NCBI GenBank assembly: GCA_023213395.1
Contig: CM041465.1
Span: 17,050,001 to 17,114,000 of the forward strand
Origin: Cycas panzhihuaensis
Taxonomy: Eukaryota; Cycadophyta
Direction of reading: 5' to 3'
DNA length: 64,000 bases
Below, one piece after another: positions 32,302-44,799 of the stretch. Below the pieces are notes generated by a model. It was not told the origin of the DNA. It saw only the letters and a program-made list of their open reading frames with translations, and did no database searches. Position 1 is the stretch's first letter; every line of letters begins with the position of its first letter. The position numbers were made by a program, and so were the translations under genes.

Positions 32302-34875
32302 TACCATTTGTCCTCTTATTAAAGTGATGGAAAACACAACACCTACACCTAGATGATCCTTAAGGATTTAAGGCCTTTTGCCTAAATTATAAACCCAACC
32401 TTCACATTTTGGTCAAGAAGTTTCATCATCTTATATCAAATCTTTAGAGCATCATATTCATGACACTTATATTTATCCTCCTAAAGATTTGATCCAATTA
32501 TACGAAATGGCCATGGAGTAAGGTTACCTTAAATCCTCTCACTATCATAGTGATCCTTATTATGTAGATCCTTCTTTTGTATAAGAAGAACCACCTCCTG
32601 TTTAAGCATATTCATCATATCTTGAGCCAATTCTTACTAGGATTTCTACTTCACTTCATATACCTAGATATCAAGATCCATTTTATCAAGAGACTCATAC
32701 CATGGCATCCTCACTATAGCATCATCAATTTGATCCTTTATGTAAGGAGTATGAGTCAATTCATGTTGAGCCTTGAATCATGCTTGATGCTATTCGATCT
32801 CCTCTACCTTCCCACCCTCCTTCACTAAGACCTTTATCAAGATCTTATCCCCCTCCTTTAGAGGAGGTAGAAGATCATAAATTGACTCAATCCCAACATC
32901 ATCACTCTCCTTCTATGTTATAAGTTTGGAATCATCCTCCCATGCCATATCATCTATATATAAGGGTAGTACTACTATTTTTATTTATAGTAACCCTAAT
33001 CCCTCTCACATTTCTACTTTGAGTCAAGTGGTTTTACCTTCACCAAGCCTATGACTTATCCATTTTTATATTACTTTGGTTGACCCCTCTCATCCTGTTT
33101 CCTCCATGACTTAATCACCACATTACACATTACATATTGGTTTGTCATAAGGTATTAGGCCTCGCACACCTTCTCCTAGGGCATCTAATGTGACCCCCTC
33201 TTCCTAATATGTTTCTCATACTTATCCTATTTATCCTGATATATTAATTAGTCAATCTCAAACCTTGGGAGCTTCCAATCCTAGTTCTTCCTCATATATT
33301 CCTAGACCCACTTCACAACTGACCCTTTTTCCTTCATTTAATCTCATTCTTTCACAATATCCCATGCCTCAAACCAACTCTATGGTTAACCCTATAGCTT
33401 AGTTTAACCCTTTATCTGCTTTTCCATCCTATCTCATTCTCCAATAATAACTATACTAGCATGTCCCTTTATCTATTCTACATCCATCATCCTTGCCCCA
33501 ATGTCCTACTACATTAAGGCCAAGGAGACCTTTTCTTGACTACATGAAATACCCATTCCCACCTGAGATCCTCTTATCTCCTATGCCTCCATTCCTTCCT
33601 GAGTTGCCTAAATTCTTAGGTGACACTTCTCAGGATCCCTCTTCCCATATACAAGCATTCATACTTGCTTGTATAGATTTCATGCCATATGATTATGTCA
33701 TGATGTACTTGTTCCCTAAATCACTTTAAGGTAATGACTTAAAATGGTTTTATAGACTTCCTTCAACTTCCATCCTCTTATTCCAATAATTAGTTAATTC
33801 CTTTATTAACTATTTTGATATAGCGAGACCCTTTGAATTAGGCATCAAGTCCTTTTTAGCCATCAAGAGAAACCATAATGAGACCTTTAGAGACTTTGTA
33901 GGAAGGTTTCAAGACTAGGTACCTGCTTACCACTCACGTATTGATTCTAGTCTCATATTCAATTTGTTTACTAATTCTTTGAGGCCATACGTACACCTTG
34001 AAGTTCTTAAACTTGGTCCTCAAACTTATGAAGAAGTTGTTAATCATTGCTTAGCTTTAGAAATATTTGAAATTGAAGCTAGTATTAAGAAGGTTAGGAA
34101 ATCTATTCCTTCTAAAAAAACTATTCAAATAATAAAGGTTTCCCATCTTAAACCTACTTATGATCACCTAACTTCTTCTATTAGATCATTGGAGTATGTA
34201 ATCAAGACTAAGTTATGTGTTGATGATCCTTCTTAGAATCAACCCTCTCAAGAAACTAAAGTAATCCATCTTACTAAAGGAAGGAATAAATAAACTCCTC
34301 CTCCACCTCCTCCTTCCTTCAGAAAGATAAAATGGTACTTATCTCATCAAATAGATGCTCACGATAGAAGTGAGTGTTGTATGGTTTAGAATATTACCCA
34401 AAATATGAATGTTCAATCAAACTGCTCCTCCAAGTCATCCCAAGATCAAATGATATATAAGGATCCTTTGCCTCAACATAATGAGAAAGCAAATAAAGAT
34501 GATAAAGGCAAGGAAAAGCAAGTCCAAGATGATGAAAGTGAGCATTCAGATTCTAATTCATTGAAGAAGATTACCACTCCCCTGATTCCTTCAATAAAAT
34601 AAACTAGTAACCAAGCTTGCCCATCTCCCAAAGGTGATGATACCAACAAAATGATAAACATGGTAGAGACAACAAAGAGTTTAGGTCCATATAAATCATC
34701 CAATGATTTGATGATGTGGAATCCTTACTCTTTACCTCTTGTACCTTCATGTCCCATTAGGTTTAGGTCCATTCCCTCTAGTATAAATGATGGATCATTC
34801 TCTTTGGTTGATAAGTTAAAGATCATTCCTATAGGTATTTCATTTATTAATTTTCTAAAGTATTTCCCTAAGTAA
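32302..34875 (+). pseudogene. Tat-B Gag
   Basis: Capsid and nucleocapsid protein. The capsid domain runs about 33590-34240 with FLPELPKFLGDTSQDPSSHI, ACIDFMPYDYVMMYLFPKSL, FINYFDIARPFELGIKSF and LFTNSLRPYVHLEVLKLGPQ. A decayed finger region (KWYLSHQIDAHDRSECC near 34330-34380) corresponds to the CHHC finger of Tat-A, with the first Cys changed to Tyr. A charged linker (NEKANKDDKGKEKQ) follows. Most stops are point changes in one frame. The start codon is not clear. Confidence 0.82.
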
Positions 34876-34989
34876 CACTAGATTTTATTTGATGATTTGG
34901 GAGTTCTTACCATAGTCTCTTCATCTACTTCTACACTTTCTTTTAACCTAGCTACCTTGTCTAGTCATTTTATTCATGCGTTATGATAT

Positions 34990-35280
34990 ACCGCCATTAT
35001 ATCTTGAGATTATAAAGGATGATATTAATACTAAGTATGTTATTATCAATAAAGGATCATCTATCAATGTAATCCTTCTTTGCCTTATTGAGGACTTGGA
35101 AATTTTAGTTTTTGATTTATGTGAGAGGATTTACTAAGGATATGACAAGAATCAAAAGGTGCCCTTGGGTCAAGTCACTTTCTCTCTTACTATAGAAGAA
35201 AAGACAATCCTAACTTAGTTAACTATCATTGTTCTTGATTTGGAGTACAATATTCTTTTGGGTAGACTATGGATTACCTA
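34990..35280 (+). pseudogene. Tat-B aspartic protease
   Basis: The active-site block reads YVIINKGSSINVI with Asn (AAT, 35048-35050) at the catalytic position, then LGQVTFSLTIEEKTIL and LDLEYNILLGR, the end of the protease fold. It is in a different frame from gag, implying a frameshift between 34875 and 35000. A stop follows RIY near 35135. Confidence 0.8.
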
Positions 35281-36440
35281 AATGTTAGCAGTTTGTTCCT
35301 TTCTCTTTGGTGAACTCAGGTTCATTCATCAGTCCCATTATTGAGACCCTTTCTAAACCTGGTGAATCATTTAACTCCATAGAGTACTTCTTTTAATCCC
35401 TTAGTTTAGGTCAATACTTTGCCATTGAAGCTTCTTATACTCATCTAGAAGTAAATGATGTGGATTTGGTTAATATTGTTCCTTTTTTTAGGTTCCTCAT
35501 CAATTCCTAGTACTTTGGGTGTGACTGATCAACCTTTCATTTCCTCTACTTCTTATTATGAGCAAGTAACCTCACATTCTATCATACCTTATGGGGAACC
35601 ACCTATGAGTAGACTTACTGATACAAATACTCTCCTTCTTATTTAAACCAATTTCTCATAGTTTTATGTTTGCCCCCAAGAGCAAATGCTCTAGTTCCTT
35701 CCATTACCAATCTTTAGTCAAGTACTAATTCAGCTTCAGTCATACATGATTTGTATGTTGATGCTTTGCCTCTCTTCTCTTGATCCTCTCTCTTTACTAC
35801 ATGGTTAAATAGACATAAGAAGAAGATGTTGTTACACTGATATCCAAACTTAGAATAAGGTAGCGAGGGTATTGATTCACTTAATACACTGTAAAGTAAT
35901 AAAAAAATCCCCAACTAGAGTATGAGAAGTAAACTTGGTGTCTACTATTTCTTTTCTTTCCCATCCTCTTATAGATTCTTTCCTATCCTCTCTCATCTTG
36001 ATATCTTTATTTGATCTAGAATATCATTTGTATCATTAAGAATTTAATCAAATCTATGCTTCAACTTGGGAGTTTATTCACTGGCCTATTCTATTTTCTT
36101 ATGTTTCTTCAATCATTGAGTTTATTCCTACTTACCTAACTCTTTGGTTGATTCTTCTTTATGTTTTATGCCTCCCTCTTTGTATACTAATTTATCAAGA
36201 AACCTCCTCCTCATCAATCTCTTCCACCTTAATCATTTTGAGAATGAGAAGATGATCTTAGAGCATCTAGTAGGGTCATCTCTTGGTCTTCTTGATGGAC
36301 ATTATAAGTTGGGTTTTTCTAAAGTAATATAGATCAATTCACCCCTATTAGATCATTCTCAACTTTAAGAAATAATTTCCTTAATAGAACTTGCCCCTAT
36401 TCACTTTGAAGAAGAAAATGTAATGCCTATAAAGTAGACT
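35281..36440 (+). pseudogene. Tat-B protease to RT linker
   Basis: Collinear with the linker of Tat-C (59333-60259): TSHSIIPYGEPPMSRLTDTN here, ASHSIIPYQGPSLSDLAKTN there. It has at least two frame changes. No catalytic motif seen. Confidence 0.6.
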
Positions 36441-37990
36441 ATTGACATAGACTTAGAGATGGGGGATACCCCTAAGATTATTAAATTAGGAGCTAGTTGT
36501 ACTCCCTAAGAGATTACTTAGTTTAAGGATATTTTTCATGAATTTCACCTAGTCTTTGCTTGGGATTATAAAGATATGCATGGCCTTGCTCCCCAACTCA
36601 TTGAGCATAATATTACAGTAACTCTTGGCAGTAGAACTAAATGATAAAAATAATATCCTATTTACTCGAGCCTCTCTCTTACTATTAAATAAGAAGTGGA
36701 GACATTACTTGGAGCTAGATTTATTGAGAGCATTAACTATTCTTAATAGGTCTTTAATATAGTTCATGTGGTAAATAAAAATGATTTAATTCAAATTTGC
36801 ATTAATTTTTGAGATATTAATGAGACATACCCTAAAGATAATTTTCCTCTCCCTTTTCTTGACTAGATTTAGGAAAAAACAACCAATTTTGAGGTGATGT
36901 CTCGTAAATATAGATTTTTAGGTTATAATTAGATTTCCATATTACCTTAAGATCATCACAAGACTACCTTTACTACGTGTTGGGGTACTTTTATGTATAA
37001 AGTCATGCCTTTTAGATCGAAGAATATTCGTGCAACTTATCAAAGAGTAATGGTATATATTTTTCATGATTTAATTGGTAATATCATTGCTATATATTTA
37101 GATGATATGCTTGATCTATCTCATAGAAGATATGATTATTTGCATGACCTTAGTATAATCTTCAAAATATATAAGAAATATTACTTATGCCTCAATCTAT
37201 CTAAACATGTTTTTACTGTGATATCAGGAAAAATGCTAGGAAACATTATTTCCTATGATGGGATTGGAATTGATCTTAATAAGATAAGGACAATTATTGA
37301 TATGCCCCCTCCTAAGAACCAAAAGTAGATTAAATCTTTTCTAGGTAGACTTGGTTTCTTAAGATGTTTTATTACTAATTTTGCTTAAAATACTAAGCCT
37401 ATCATAAGTTTTTTGAAGAAAGATGTTGAGCTATGATGCACTCCTCAAGTTCAAGAGTCCTTCAATAAGTTGAAGTGAGCCTTAGTTTTAGCACCTGTGC
37501 TTACTCCCCCAAGGTTCAGTAAACCTTTTATTCTATACACTTCTTTTATAGAGGAATCATTAGCTAGAATGTTAGCACAAGAGGATGACTTTGATAAATA
37601 ACAAGCTATTTATTTCATTAGTAGGAACCTAGTAGCTACTGAATTTTATTATCCCCTTCTTGAAAAATAGTGTCTTACTTTAATTTTTGCTACTAAGCTA
37701 TTTTGTTAGGAATAATGTACACCTTAATATTTAGTTAGATCTTATCAGATATTTTCTTACTAAATCTAACCTCACTAGATGATTAGGTAAGTGGTCCTTA
37801 TTATTTCAAGAGTTTCATTTGTAAGTTGTCAATAGAAAGTCTAAGAAAGGCATGATCATCTTAGAGATCATGGCTTATGCTCCTCTTCTTAATCTTGCCA
37901 AATAACCTTTTGATGATTCTCTCCCAGATGAACATGTCCTTCATATCTAGGTCATCCCCTCTAATGATTCATGGTATGGAGAGATTAGGT
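36441..37990 (+). pseudogene. Tat-B reverse transcriptase and RNase H
   Basis: The best-kept part is 36993-37328: MYKVMPFRSKNIRATYQRVM then YLDD at 37095-37106, so the RT Asp pair is intact, followed by NLSKHVFTVISGKMLGNIIS and IIDMPPPKNQK. RNase H is seen near 37520-37640 (FILYTSFIEESLARML, AIYFISRNLVATEF). As in Tat-A, the first catalytic Asp position is not Asp (here Ser). Upstream RT blocks are heavily mutated. Confidence 0.85.
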
Positions 37991-39204
37991 CATACCTTCA
38001 TGATCAATCCTTTCCTTCTCTTTATACATTGAAGAAGAGAAGATGAATTTGAGCTACTACTAGGGAATATCTTTTGCTTGATAATACGCTTTATAAACAT
38101 TATTTTAATGGAATTTTATTGAAATGTCTTTCTCTTAAGAAAATACTTATGGCTTTAATAAAATCCCGTGAAGGGATATGTGGTGGACATTTTAGTGTTC
38201 GATCGATATCCTAATGCATTCTTTATATGGGCTATTATTAGCCCACCTTGTTTAAAGATGCTCATTCTTATGTACAAAAATGCTAGAAATACCAATCTCA
38301 TGTGACCTTAGTACATAAGCCTGTGTAAGAAATGAAGTCTATTATTTTTCCTTAGAAAATTTCCCAATGGGATTTTAATCTCATCGATTAAATCTTTTTA
38401 GCATCATCTAATAGGCATAAGTTCATAATCACTACAACTGAATACTTTACAAAATAGAGTGAAGCTATCCCATTAGTCACTGCTATAGGAAAGATTATTG
38501 CCATGTTTATCTTTCATCATATCATTTGTAGATTTGGGGTACTAAATGTTATTATTACTGATAATGGGACTTCATTTTGTAATCCCAATGTTAGTGAACT
38601 ATGTAATAAATTCCATATCACTCATAGATTATCAATGCCTTATCACCCTTAGGCAAATGACTAAGTTAAAGCCTTTAACAAAATCTTAGTTAAGACAGTC
38701 GTAATATTTCATAGAGATTGGCACGTTTAATTATTTCTAGTATTATGGGCTTATAGAACCTCTATTAGGAATGCTACAGGCATGACACTATTTTCTCTTA
38801 TTTATGGTGTCTAGGTCATCCTCCGATTAGAGGTTGAGATTCCCTCTTTATGTTTCTTATTGAAGGAATTTATTGATAAAGAGTTCAAAAGGGAAGCACA
38901 TCTCTTGGAACTAGAAAAGTTAGATGAGACTTGTTTACAAGCTTTATAGAATAATATGGCATCCAAGGCTAGAGTCTAGAATACTCATGATAGGCAACTT
39001 AGACCTAGGAAGTTTAGTTTTGGTGATAAAGTATTAAAGTTAGAGTATCTACATGATAAATAATGTAAGTTTTCACCTAAATGGACTAGTCACTATTTAG
39101 TAATTAAAGATTTAAGTAATGGGGCTTATTGAAACTCAGCAATGGAGGGTCTAAAATTTAAAAAGCCTATCAATTCTTAATACCTAAGAAATTTGTATGC
39201 CTAA
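37991..39204 (+). pseudogene. Tat-B integrase
   Basis: Zinc region: GICGGHFSV near 38175 and a second half with one Cys pair decayed. Core: TTTEYFTK near 38427, ITDNGTSFCNPNVSELCNKF near 38555-38620 and SLPYHP-like context before a stop. The third catalytic position is Lys (AAA, 38668-38670, VKAFNKILVK). VLWAYRTSIRNATGMTLFSL is well preserved, as is FGDKVLKLEYLHDK. The end at 39204 (YLRNLYA) aligns with the FLKKFYA end of Tat-A integrase. Confidence 0.86.
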
Positions 39205-40330
39205 TAGTATTTATCTTTACCTCTATAATGAGGATAAACTATGGCTCCAAATTTTTCTCCTTACCTAATGAGCTAAAACTATGGGTAATTTCTCTTTTTA
39301 GTTCTTTCTTGTCTTCTTTTAAGTTATATTTTACTTTCATTAAAGGTCTTACTCATGATCATATAAGTATTTTACTCTTTCTATAATCTATATTAAATGT
39401 GGATGCTCTACTACAAGGTTTTGGTCTTTTTCTCTTTTGAGTTCTGTACTCAAGAGAGAATTTGAGCCCCCCTACTTCATCACTTATTTTCATCATTGAA
39501 AGAGAAACATTTTTATCAGCTTTAGATACTTTATTATTGATTAAGATCAGAATTCCATTTATTAGTACTTGACCTTAGGGATTCCTTTTTGGTCATATAC
39601 CATCCACTCTTTTTCTTTTGATTACTTTTATTATCTGTGGTTCACTCTATTTATCTTTTGAACTCGATCCTCATTATGTTGTCTTCCCCTTACGTTTGGA
39701 GACATCGTGATTTTAGTTTCATTTCTTTTCTCATGGTTTAATCCTTAAGGAGATTAGTCTCTTTCATCTTAGATTTTATTAAAAAGGATAAATCCTTACC
39801 ATGTTAAGTAAAATAATTTCATAATTTGATGATTATAACTCCCTTATTATAAAGAAAAAAGTGACCAAAATAAATAAATAAATAAATAAAAGAAAATGAA
39901 GAAATGAAAGTAAAAAAAAAGTAAATTATTATCATCCTATTATAATCTAGGGTAAGTCACATGATGGCTTCATCTCCACCTATCTATTTATAGGTTGGGT
40001 TCATTTGGATGAGTCATTCAAGATTTTTGGATCTAGTTACTTGGGTCCACCATGGCCTTAGTTACGATTGAAACCTTCTTGATGCCTTTTATTCGTATTA
40101 ATCATAATCATCCTAATTATGATTTTTCTTTTTCTTTACCATAGTCAAAATTAATTTCATTCATTACCATATTCTTATTGGTTGATTCATGTACCTTCCT
40201 TTATTTATCATACTATCTCTAAATTTTAGTCCTATTTTTCCCATGGCATTGAATATATTCCTTGATGGAGGTAGTAGAGGTAACCCTAGACTGTTTACTT
40301 CCACTTGGATGATTTATTATTAGAGGCATA
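39205..40330. other. Tat-B 3' spacer, first part
   Basis: Non-coding sequence collinear with Tat-E (6655-8300). It begins with two divergent copies of the ATGAGGATAAACTATGG unit that recurs in the array at 47187. A short AATA repeat lies at about 39871-39890. Confidence 0.65.
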
Positions 40331-43300
40331 CCTCTGGGGGGTCACTATAGATAAGGGCCTTGAGACAAATATGAAGGCTACAAAAGGGGCCTAGAGACCT
40401 CAAAGAGAAGATAGGTTACCCTCAAAGGGTGTCTAAGCATCAGAACATAGGTCTGGGGACCTATAAATAGTGCAATAATCTTCTCTTCCTTCGTAATACC
40501 TTTCTTGGTTTGAATTAGGCAATGAGGCATCTTTAGAAAGTTGAATAACCTAAGAAGAACTCTTCTATCCTCATAGGGAGAGAAGAGGGGCTAGACCTCC
40601 TTTTAGAAAGGAGATAAGTGAAGAAGGAGAGGAGTGGTAGCAAAGTGAGAGACGGTTTTGGTAAGCCTACTCAAAGTCTAGGTGTTTATTAAAAGGGAGG
40701 TAGGGTCTTAAGTGTTGAGTCTCCAAGAAGGAGAGAATGATGCCACCATCCAAGGGTTAACTGAGTTGAAATCTCTTCTTGAGTGGCAAGAAGAGTGAGG
40801 ATGATGTAGATGCAATGGCAAAATGGGTGGAGAAAAGCCACAAGTATGTCATGGAAACTAGGTTATGAAGTCTTCTTAGGTTTTAAGATGAATGGGAAGA
40901 TATTTAAAATTGATGTTTACTATATGGTAAGGCATGGTTTGGTTTTGTTTATGCAGGTTTGTGGTGGCTTTTTGATTCCAAACAAAGATGGCTACTGCCA
41001 AAGAAAGTAAATGCGTAAAAGACCAAAGCAAGCATATGAGATAACATGCAGTCTTTTCCTATCTACCTCCCTACTTTCTTTCGTCTTTAGATAAATGCAA
41101 TAAAAGCTACGAGTATGGAAGAGGGATAGATAAGGGTTCAATGCAAGGTGTTGCCTTATGTGGGTATACTTCCCTTTTTAGTAAGAGGAGGATTTGGTTC
41201 TTTTAAGAGATAAACATTTCCTAAAAATGAATGCAAAATGATATGCTCTCTTTGTTTCCCTCCCCTTTACAACATGCAATGAAAGGAAAAAGACCTTCAA
41301 AGAGAAACTTTTGATTCTTTTCCTTTTTTTTTGTTTTGATTTTGTTTAGAATTAAAGAGATGGGATGGATGGAGAAAGAGAGGAGGAGAAGGGTATATGG
41401 GAAAGTATGCACCTAGTTATGGCATTTGGTGCCATGTTTTGTTGTACCCCTTCATTGCCACTCTTCACAATATGTCCCAGCAGGTTATTGCCACCTTCAT
41501 TTCCATTACTTGCCATAGAAGTCATTTGAGTTGGAGGGAGGGGCTTCCTTATCTTTCCCTATCCTCTAAACGAGGCTTACTTACCATTCCTAAATAAGAA
41601 ATAGTGTAAGAATGAAAATGAAAATGGAGCAGAAACAAAACTAGAAATAAATGAAATGTTACCCTTTTTGTGATTTGTTGCTTGATCCACAAAATGGTCT
41701 CCAACCTATAGCACAAAATAGAACAAGTCCTTCCATAAGCAAGATATATGTATATATGTATATTTTTGATATATGAAATTAGTATATGGATGTGTAGACT
41801 AAGGGTGAAATAAATATAAGGTTATATGTTTCTTATTTAGTGATTTTATTGAGTGTATGCAATAATTACAATATGTAAAAAGCAAAAGAAAATGAGTGTT
41901 ACCTCAGGATGACAAGCTCTTCTAAATGGTGATATATCCCTACTAGCTATAGATAGCTCACTTAGCTAGGGTTTGGAAGCAAATACAAAGTGGATATATA
42001 TATGTAGAGGCCTCACAATAAACCAAAATCCTAAAACTAGTAGCAGAATATAAGGAAATGTGCCTCAAAGTAAAGAGGAGGGGATTGCCTAAGTGAGAGG
42101 CAAGTTTAGGAGTCATAACTCTAACCTATGGGCCTCTTCACAAGCTCCCTTGGCTTGGTTTGGCTTCCTTGTTTCCAAAAGTTAGAGGGTTTAGTATGTG
42201 GAGGGTGAGAAAAATGGTGAAAAGGAGGTATTACCTCCTTATGCTAAGTAAAATATGGCCTAAAATCAATACAAAACTAAGCCAAGCATAGATCTAGGGT
42301 CATACAGATGAAAATAGCAAAGAGAAAACCACAAAAAATGATATTCTTGCAAAGGAAAATCAAAGAAGGTAGATTTACCATGCAAGGATGATGTTTCAAA
42401 ATGAAGAGCAATATTGGAGGAGATAAAACCTCCATTTTGTGAAGAGAAGGAGGAGATCCTTTGTCATTTGTTTAATAGGAAGGCCTTCCTTGCTTGGTTT
42501 ATCCTTCTCTTGGCTATCCTCTCTTTACTTATGGAAGAAAACCTATAATTCCTATGTGTAAGAGGAGTAAGAGAGAATTAGAGAAGGAAGAAGGAAAGAA
42601 CATAGTTGTTTTCCTACAAAGAGTGTTTTTTTTTTTCTTTTTGTTGAATGAATGAATGATGAACCCTTAAATGAATTCAAATTTTAGGTTTTTTTTGTTT
42701 ATTTAGAAAGGACTCGGGGCCATAAGGGCTTGACCTAGGTGAGTCTCAAGGTGGGGTAGGGTGTCATACAACAACAATTGGTAGAATTAGCCATTTCTAG
42801 TTGTGGCAAACCTCATAATAGTCATACCACAAACTTATTTATAACACTACTAATATATTAACGGTCCACAATAATCAGAGTGGGATGGATAGAAAAGGTT
42901 GCAGGGTGGCAACAAAAATAGAAGATGATAATAAAAAATAATAAAATTGAGTAAGAAGGAGGAGTAAGCCCTACTAAGGGCATGGAACTCCTCCCTAGAG
43001 GTCTGGGTGCTAAGCTAGGACCACTCTACATACTGGCAACATGTAAAAATGCATGACAAATATAACCTAACAAGGTCAAAACCTCATGAAAATGGTAACA
43101 ATTAAGGTGCTAGAATATAAGAGGAGGCTAGGCAATGAATCTTGATAAGGTACAAGGAGAAATCAAGTGATAACCAAGTAATAGGGGAAACCTACCTACT
43201 AAAACTCTTAGTAAACTATATTGGATGGATCGAGGGATAGATGAGGTAGAGAGGAAAGAGGTAGGTGTAATGAAGTAGATCAAGGTAAATATAAGTTAGG

Positions 43301-43561
43301 CTCTAGAGGCCCCTGAGTACCTATAACTAGGAGGGAGATCACCTATGAGCTATCATGCCATTAGACCAGAGTCTTAGTTGTCATAGGTAGATGTCATGCA
43401 TAAGCAAGATGATCAATCAAACCAATCAAGCACTCAAGCATCCATACAAACATCACATACCACAATAACTATAAGAATATGATAAAGTATAAGAGAAAGG
43501 ATACATACCTGACCATACCTATGTGATGGTGTTCTAATCCATTCCCAGTAACAAGGAAATA
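40331..43561 (-). repeat. Solo LTR S of the Tat-A/Tat-R family
   Basis: The right edge CCATTCCCAGTAACAAGGAA aligns with the reverse complement of the Tat-A LTR start and with Tat-R (TCCATTCCCGATACCGGAAC). GTGGCAAACC...CATACCACAAAC near 42805-42840 is its decayed palindrome, and AGTAAATGCG near 41005 matches Tat-R near 60618. Flanked by ATGAT (40326-40330) and ATGAC (43562-43566); Tat-E shows the empty site with a single ATGAT. No internal region is present, so the element was probably reduced by LTR-LTR recombination. Confidence 0.75.
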
Positions 43562-44799
43562 ATGACTAATTAGGAAATCCTCTCCTTTCTACTGGATCAT
43601 TTATACCTAGGGAAACTAATAATGAAGCTAAGTATTTTGCTATTATATGAGCTTTATCTAATATTTCTCACTTTTACCTTGGACCCATCAATATATATTC
43701 TAATTTTTAAGTTGTATTCTATCAGTTAACTGGCATATATAAAGTGCACTCACCATGGCTTCTTTTCCTCTATCATTGGACTTCATCATTGTTATTATTA
43801 TGTTCATCAATTACTATCTAATACATCCCTCATTTCCTTAATGCTGAAGTTGAAACTCTTATTTCCTCTATCTTGGATGATGACTTTGGTTGACTTTTAC
43901 CTTTTAGTTGAGGGCACCTTACTATGGAACAAGTATAAACTGCCACTCTATGAAGAGTATTAATTATTGGTTTAGGAAGATAAATATTTAAGTAGTTTGA
44001 AGATTAAGATGATAGGTGGAAGAGTGAAATGAAGTATTTGAAATGGATAGACCCACATGGGAATTTTGGGTCATGGAGAATCTTGGTAGGGGGCAAGATT
44101 CTAAAATTTCTTATCCCTAGAAGGAGCCAATGAGGAATCTAATATACTTAGATGACTAGTTATTTATTAAGTGAAATTAGTTTTTTATTTGGTAAATAAC
44201 ATGTTTTCTTCATGATATACTATATGGATGTGGATCTTATTCTATGCTTATATAATCTGTCAGGATTATGATGTGAGTTATGTAAGTTTCTTTCAAGAGA
44301 TTCATATTATTCTATCTTCTAATTTTATAAACTTATTACCATTTATTTAAGATAGTTTTATGCTTATAGAAACAGAATACATAACCTTTCATTTACTCCC
44401 TTTTATCTTTTATTTATTTTCTACTCTTCACTCCTTGTAATATTTTTCTTTTTATAACCATCTTACTCTAAAATAAGTATAAACTACCATGTACATACTA
44501 AGACAAAAATCTAAAAAAAATATAAATCTACAAAATAAAGAAAAGAGAAAAATCTTAAAATTACTATATGTTTCTTTGGACTATCATACTAATGAATATA
44601 TATCATACTTAATTTACAAAAGAGAAATAAGGGAAAAAGGTTTAGAGCCAATCATCCATAACACAAGTTTTGAAGAGAAAGCAATTAATATATACATATA
44701 TACAAAAAGATATGGTATATCTATCACTCATGTGACTCATGATACATAGTTGAGGCTCCTGAAATGCCTCTCATATCCCTCCTATCTCCCTATACATGC
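43562..44799. other. Tat-B 3' spacer after the solo LTR
   Basis: Continues the Tat-E alignment (ACTAATTAGGAAATC, CCATCAATATATATTC) to about 43900 and then has no recognisable homology. AT-rich, no convincing frame; the open frame at 44489-44749 is Lys/Ile-rich low-complexity translation. Confidence 0.5.

Noticed and set aside
32577-32828. 83-codon ORF in the Tat-B leader as a separate gene
   Set aside because: The region aligns with the N-terminal gag of Tat-C in a different frame; no motif in this one.
40458-40465. TATAAATA as a promoter at the left end of solo-S
   Set aside because: S is on the minus strand, so this plus-strand motif lies at the LTR end in the wrong orientation.
44489-44749. 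86-codon Lys/Ile-rich ORF
   Set aside because: Low-complexity AT-rich translation with no motif and no counterpart in Tat-E.
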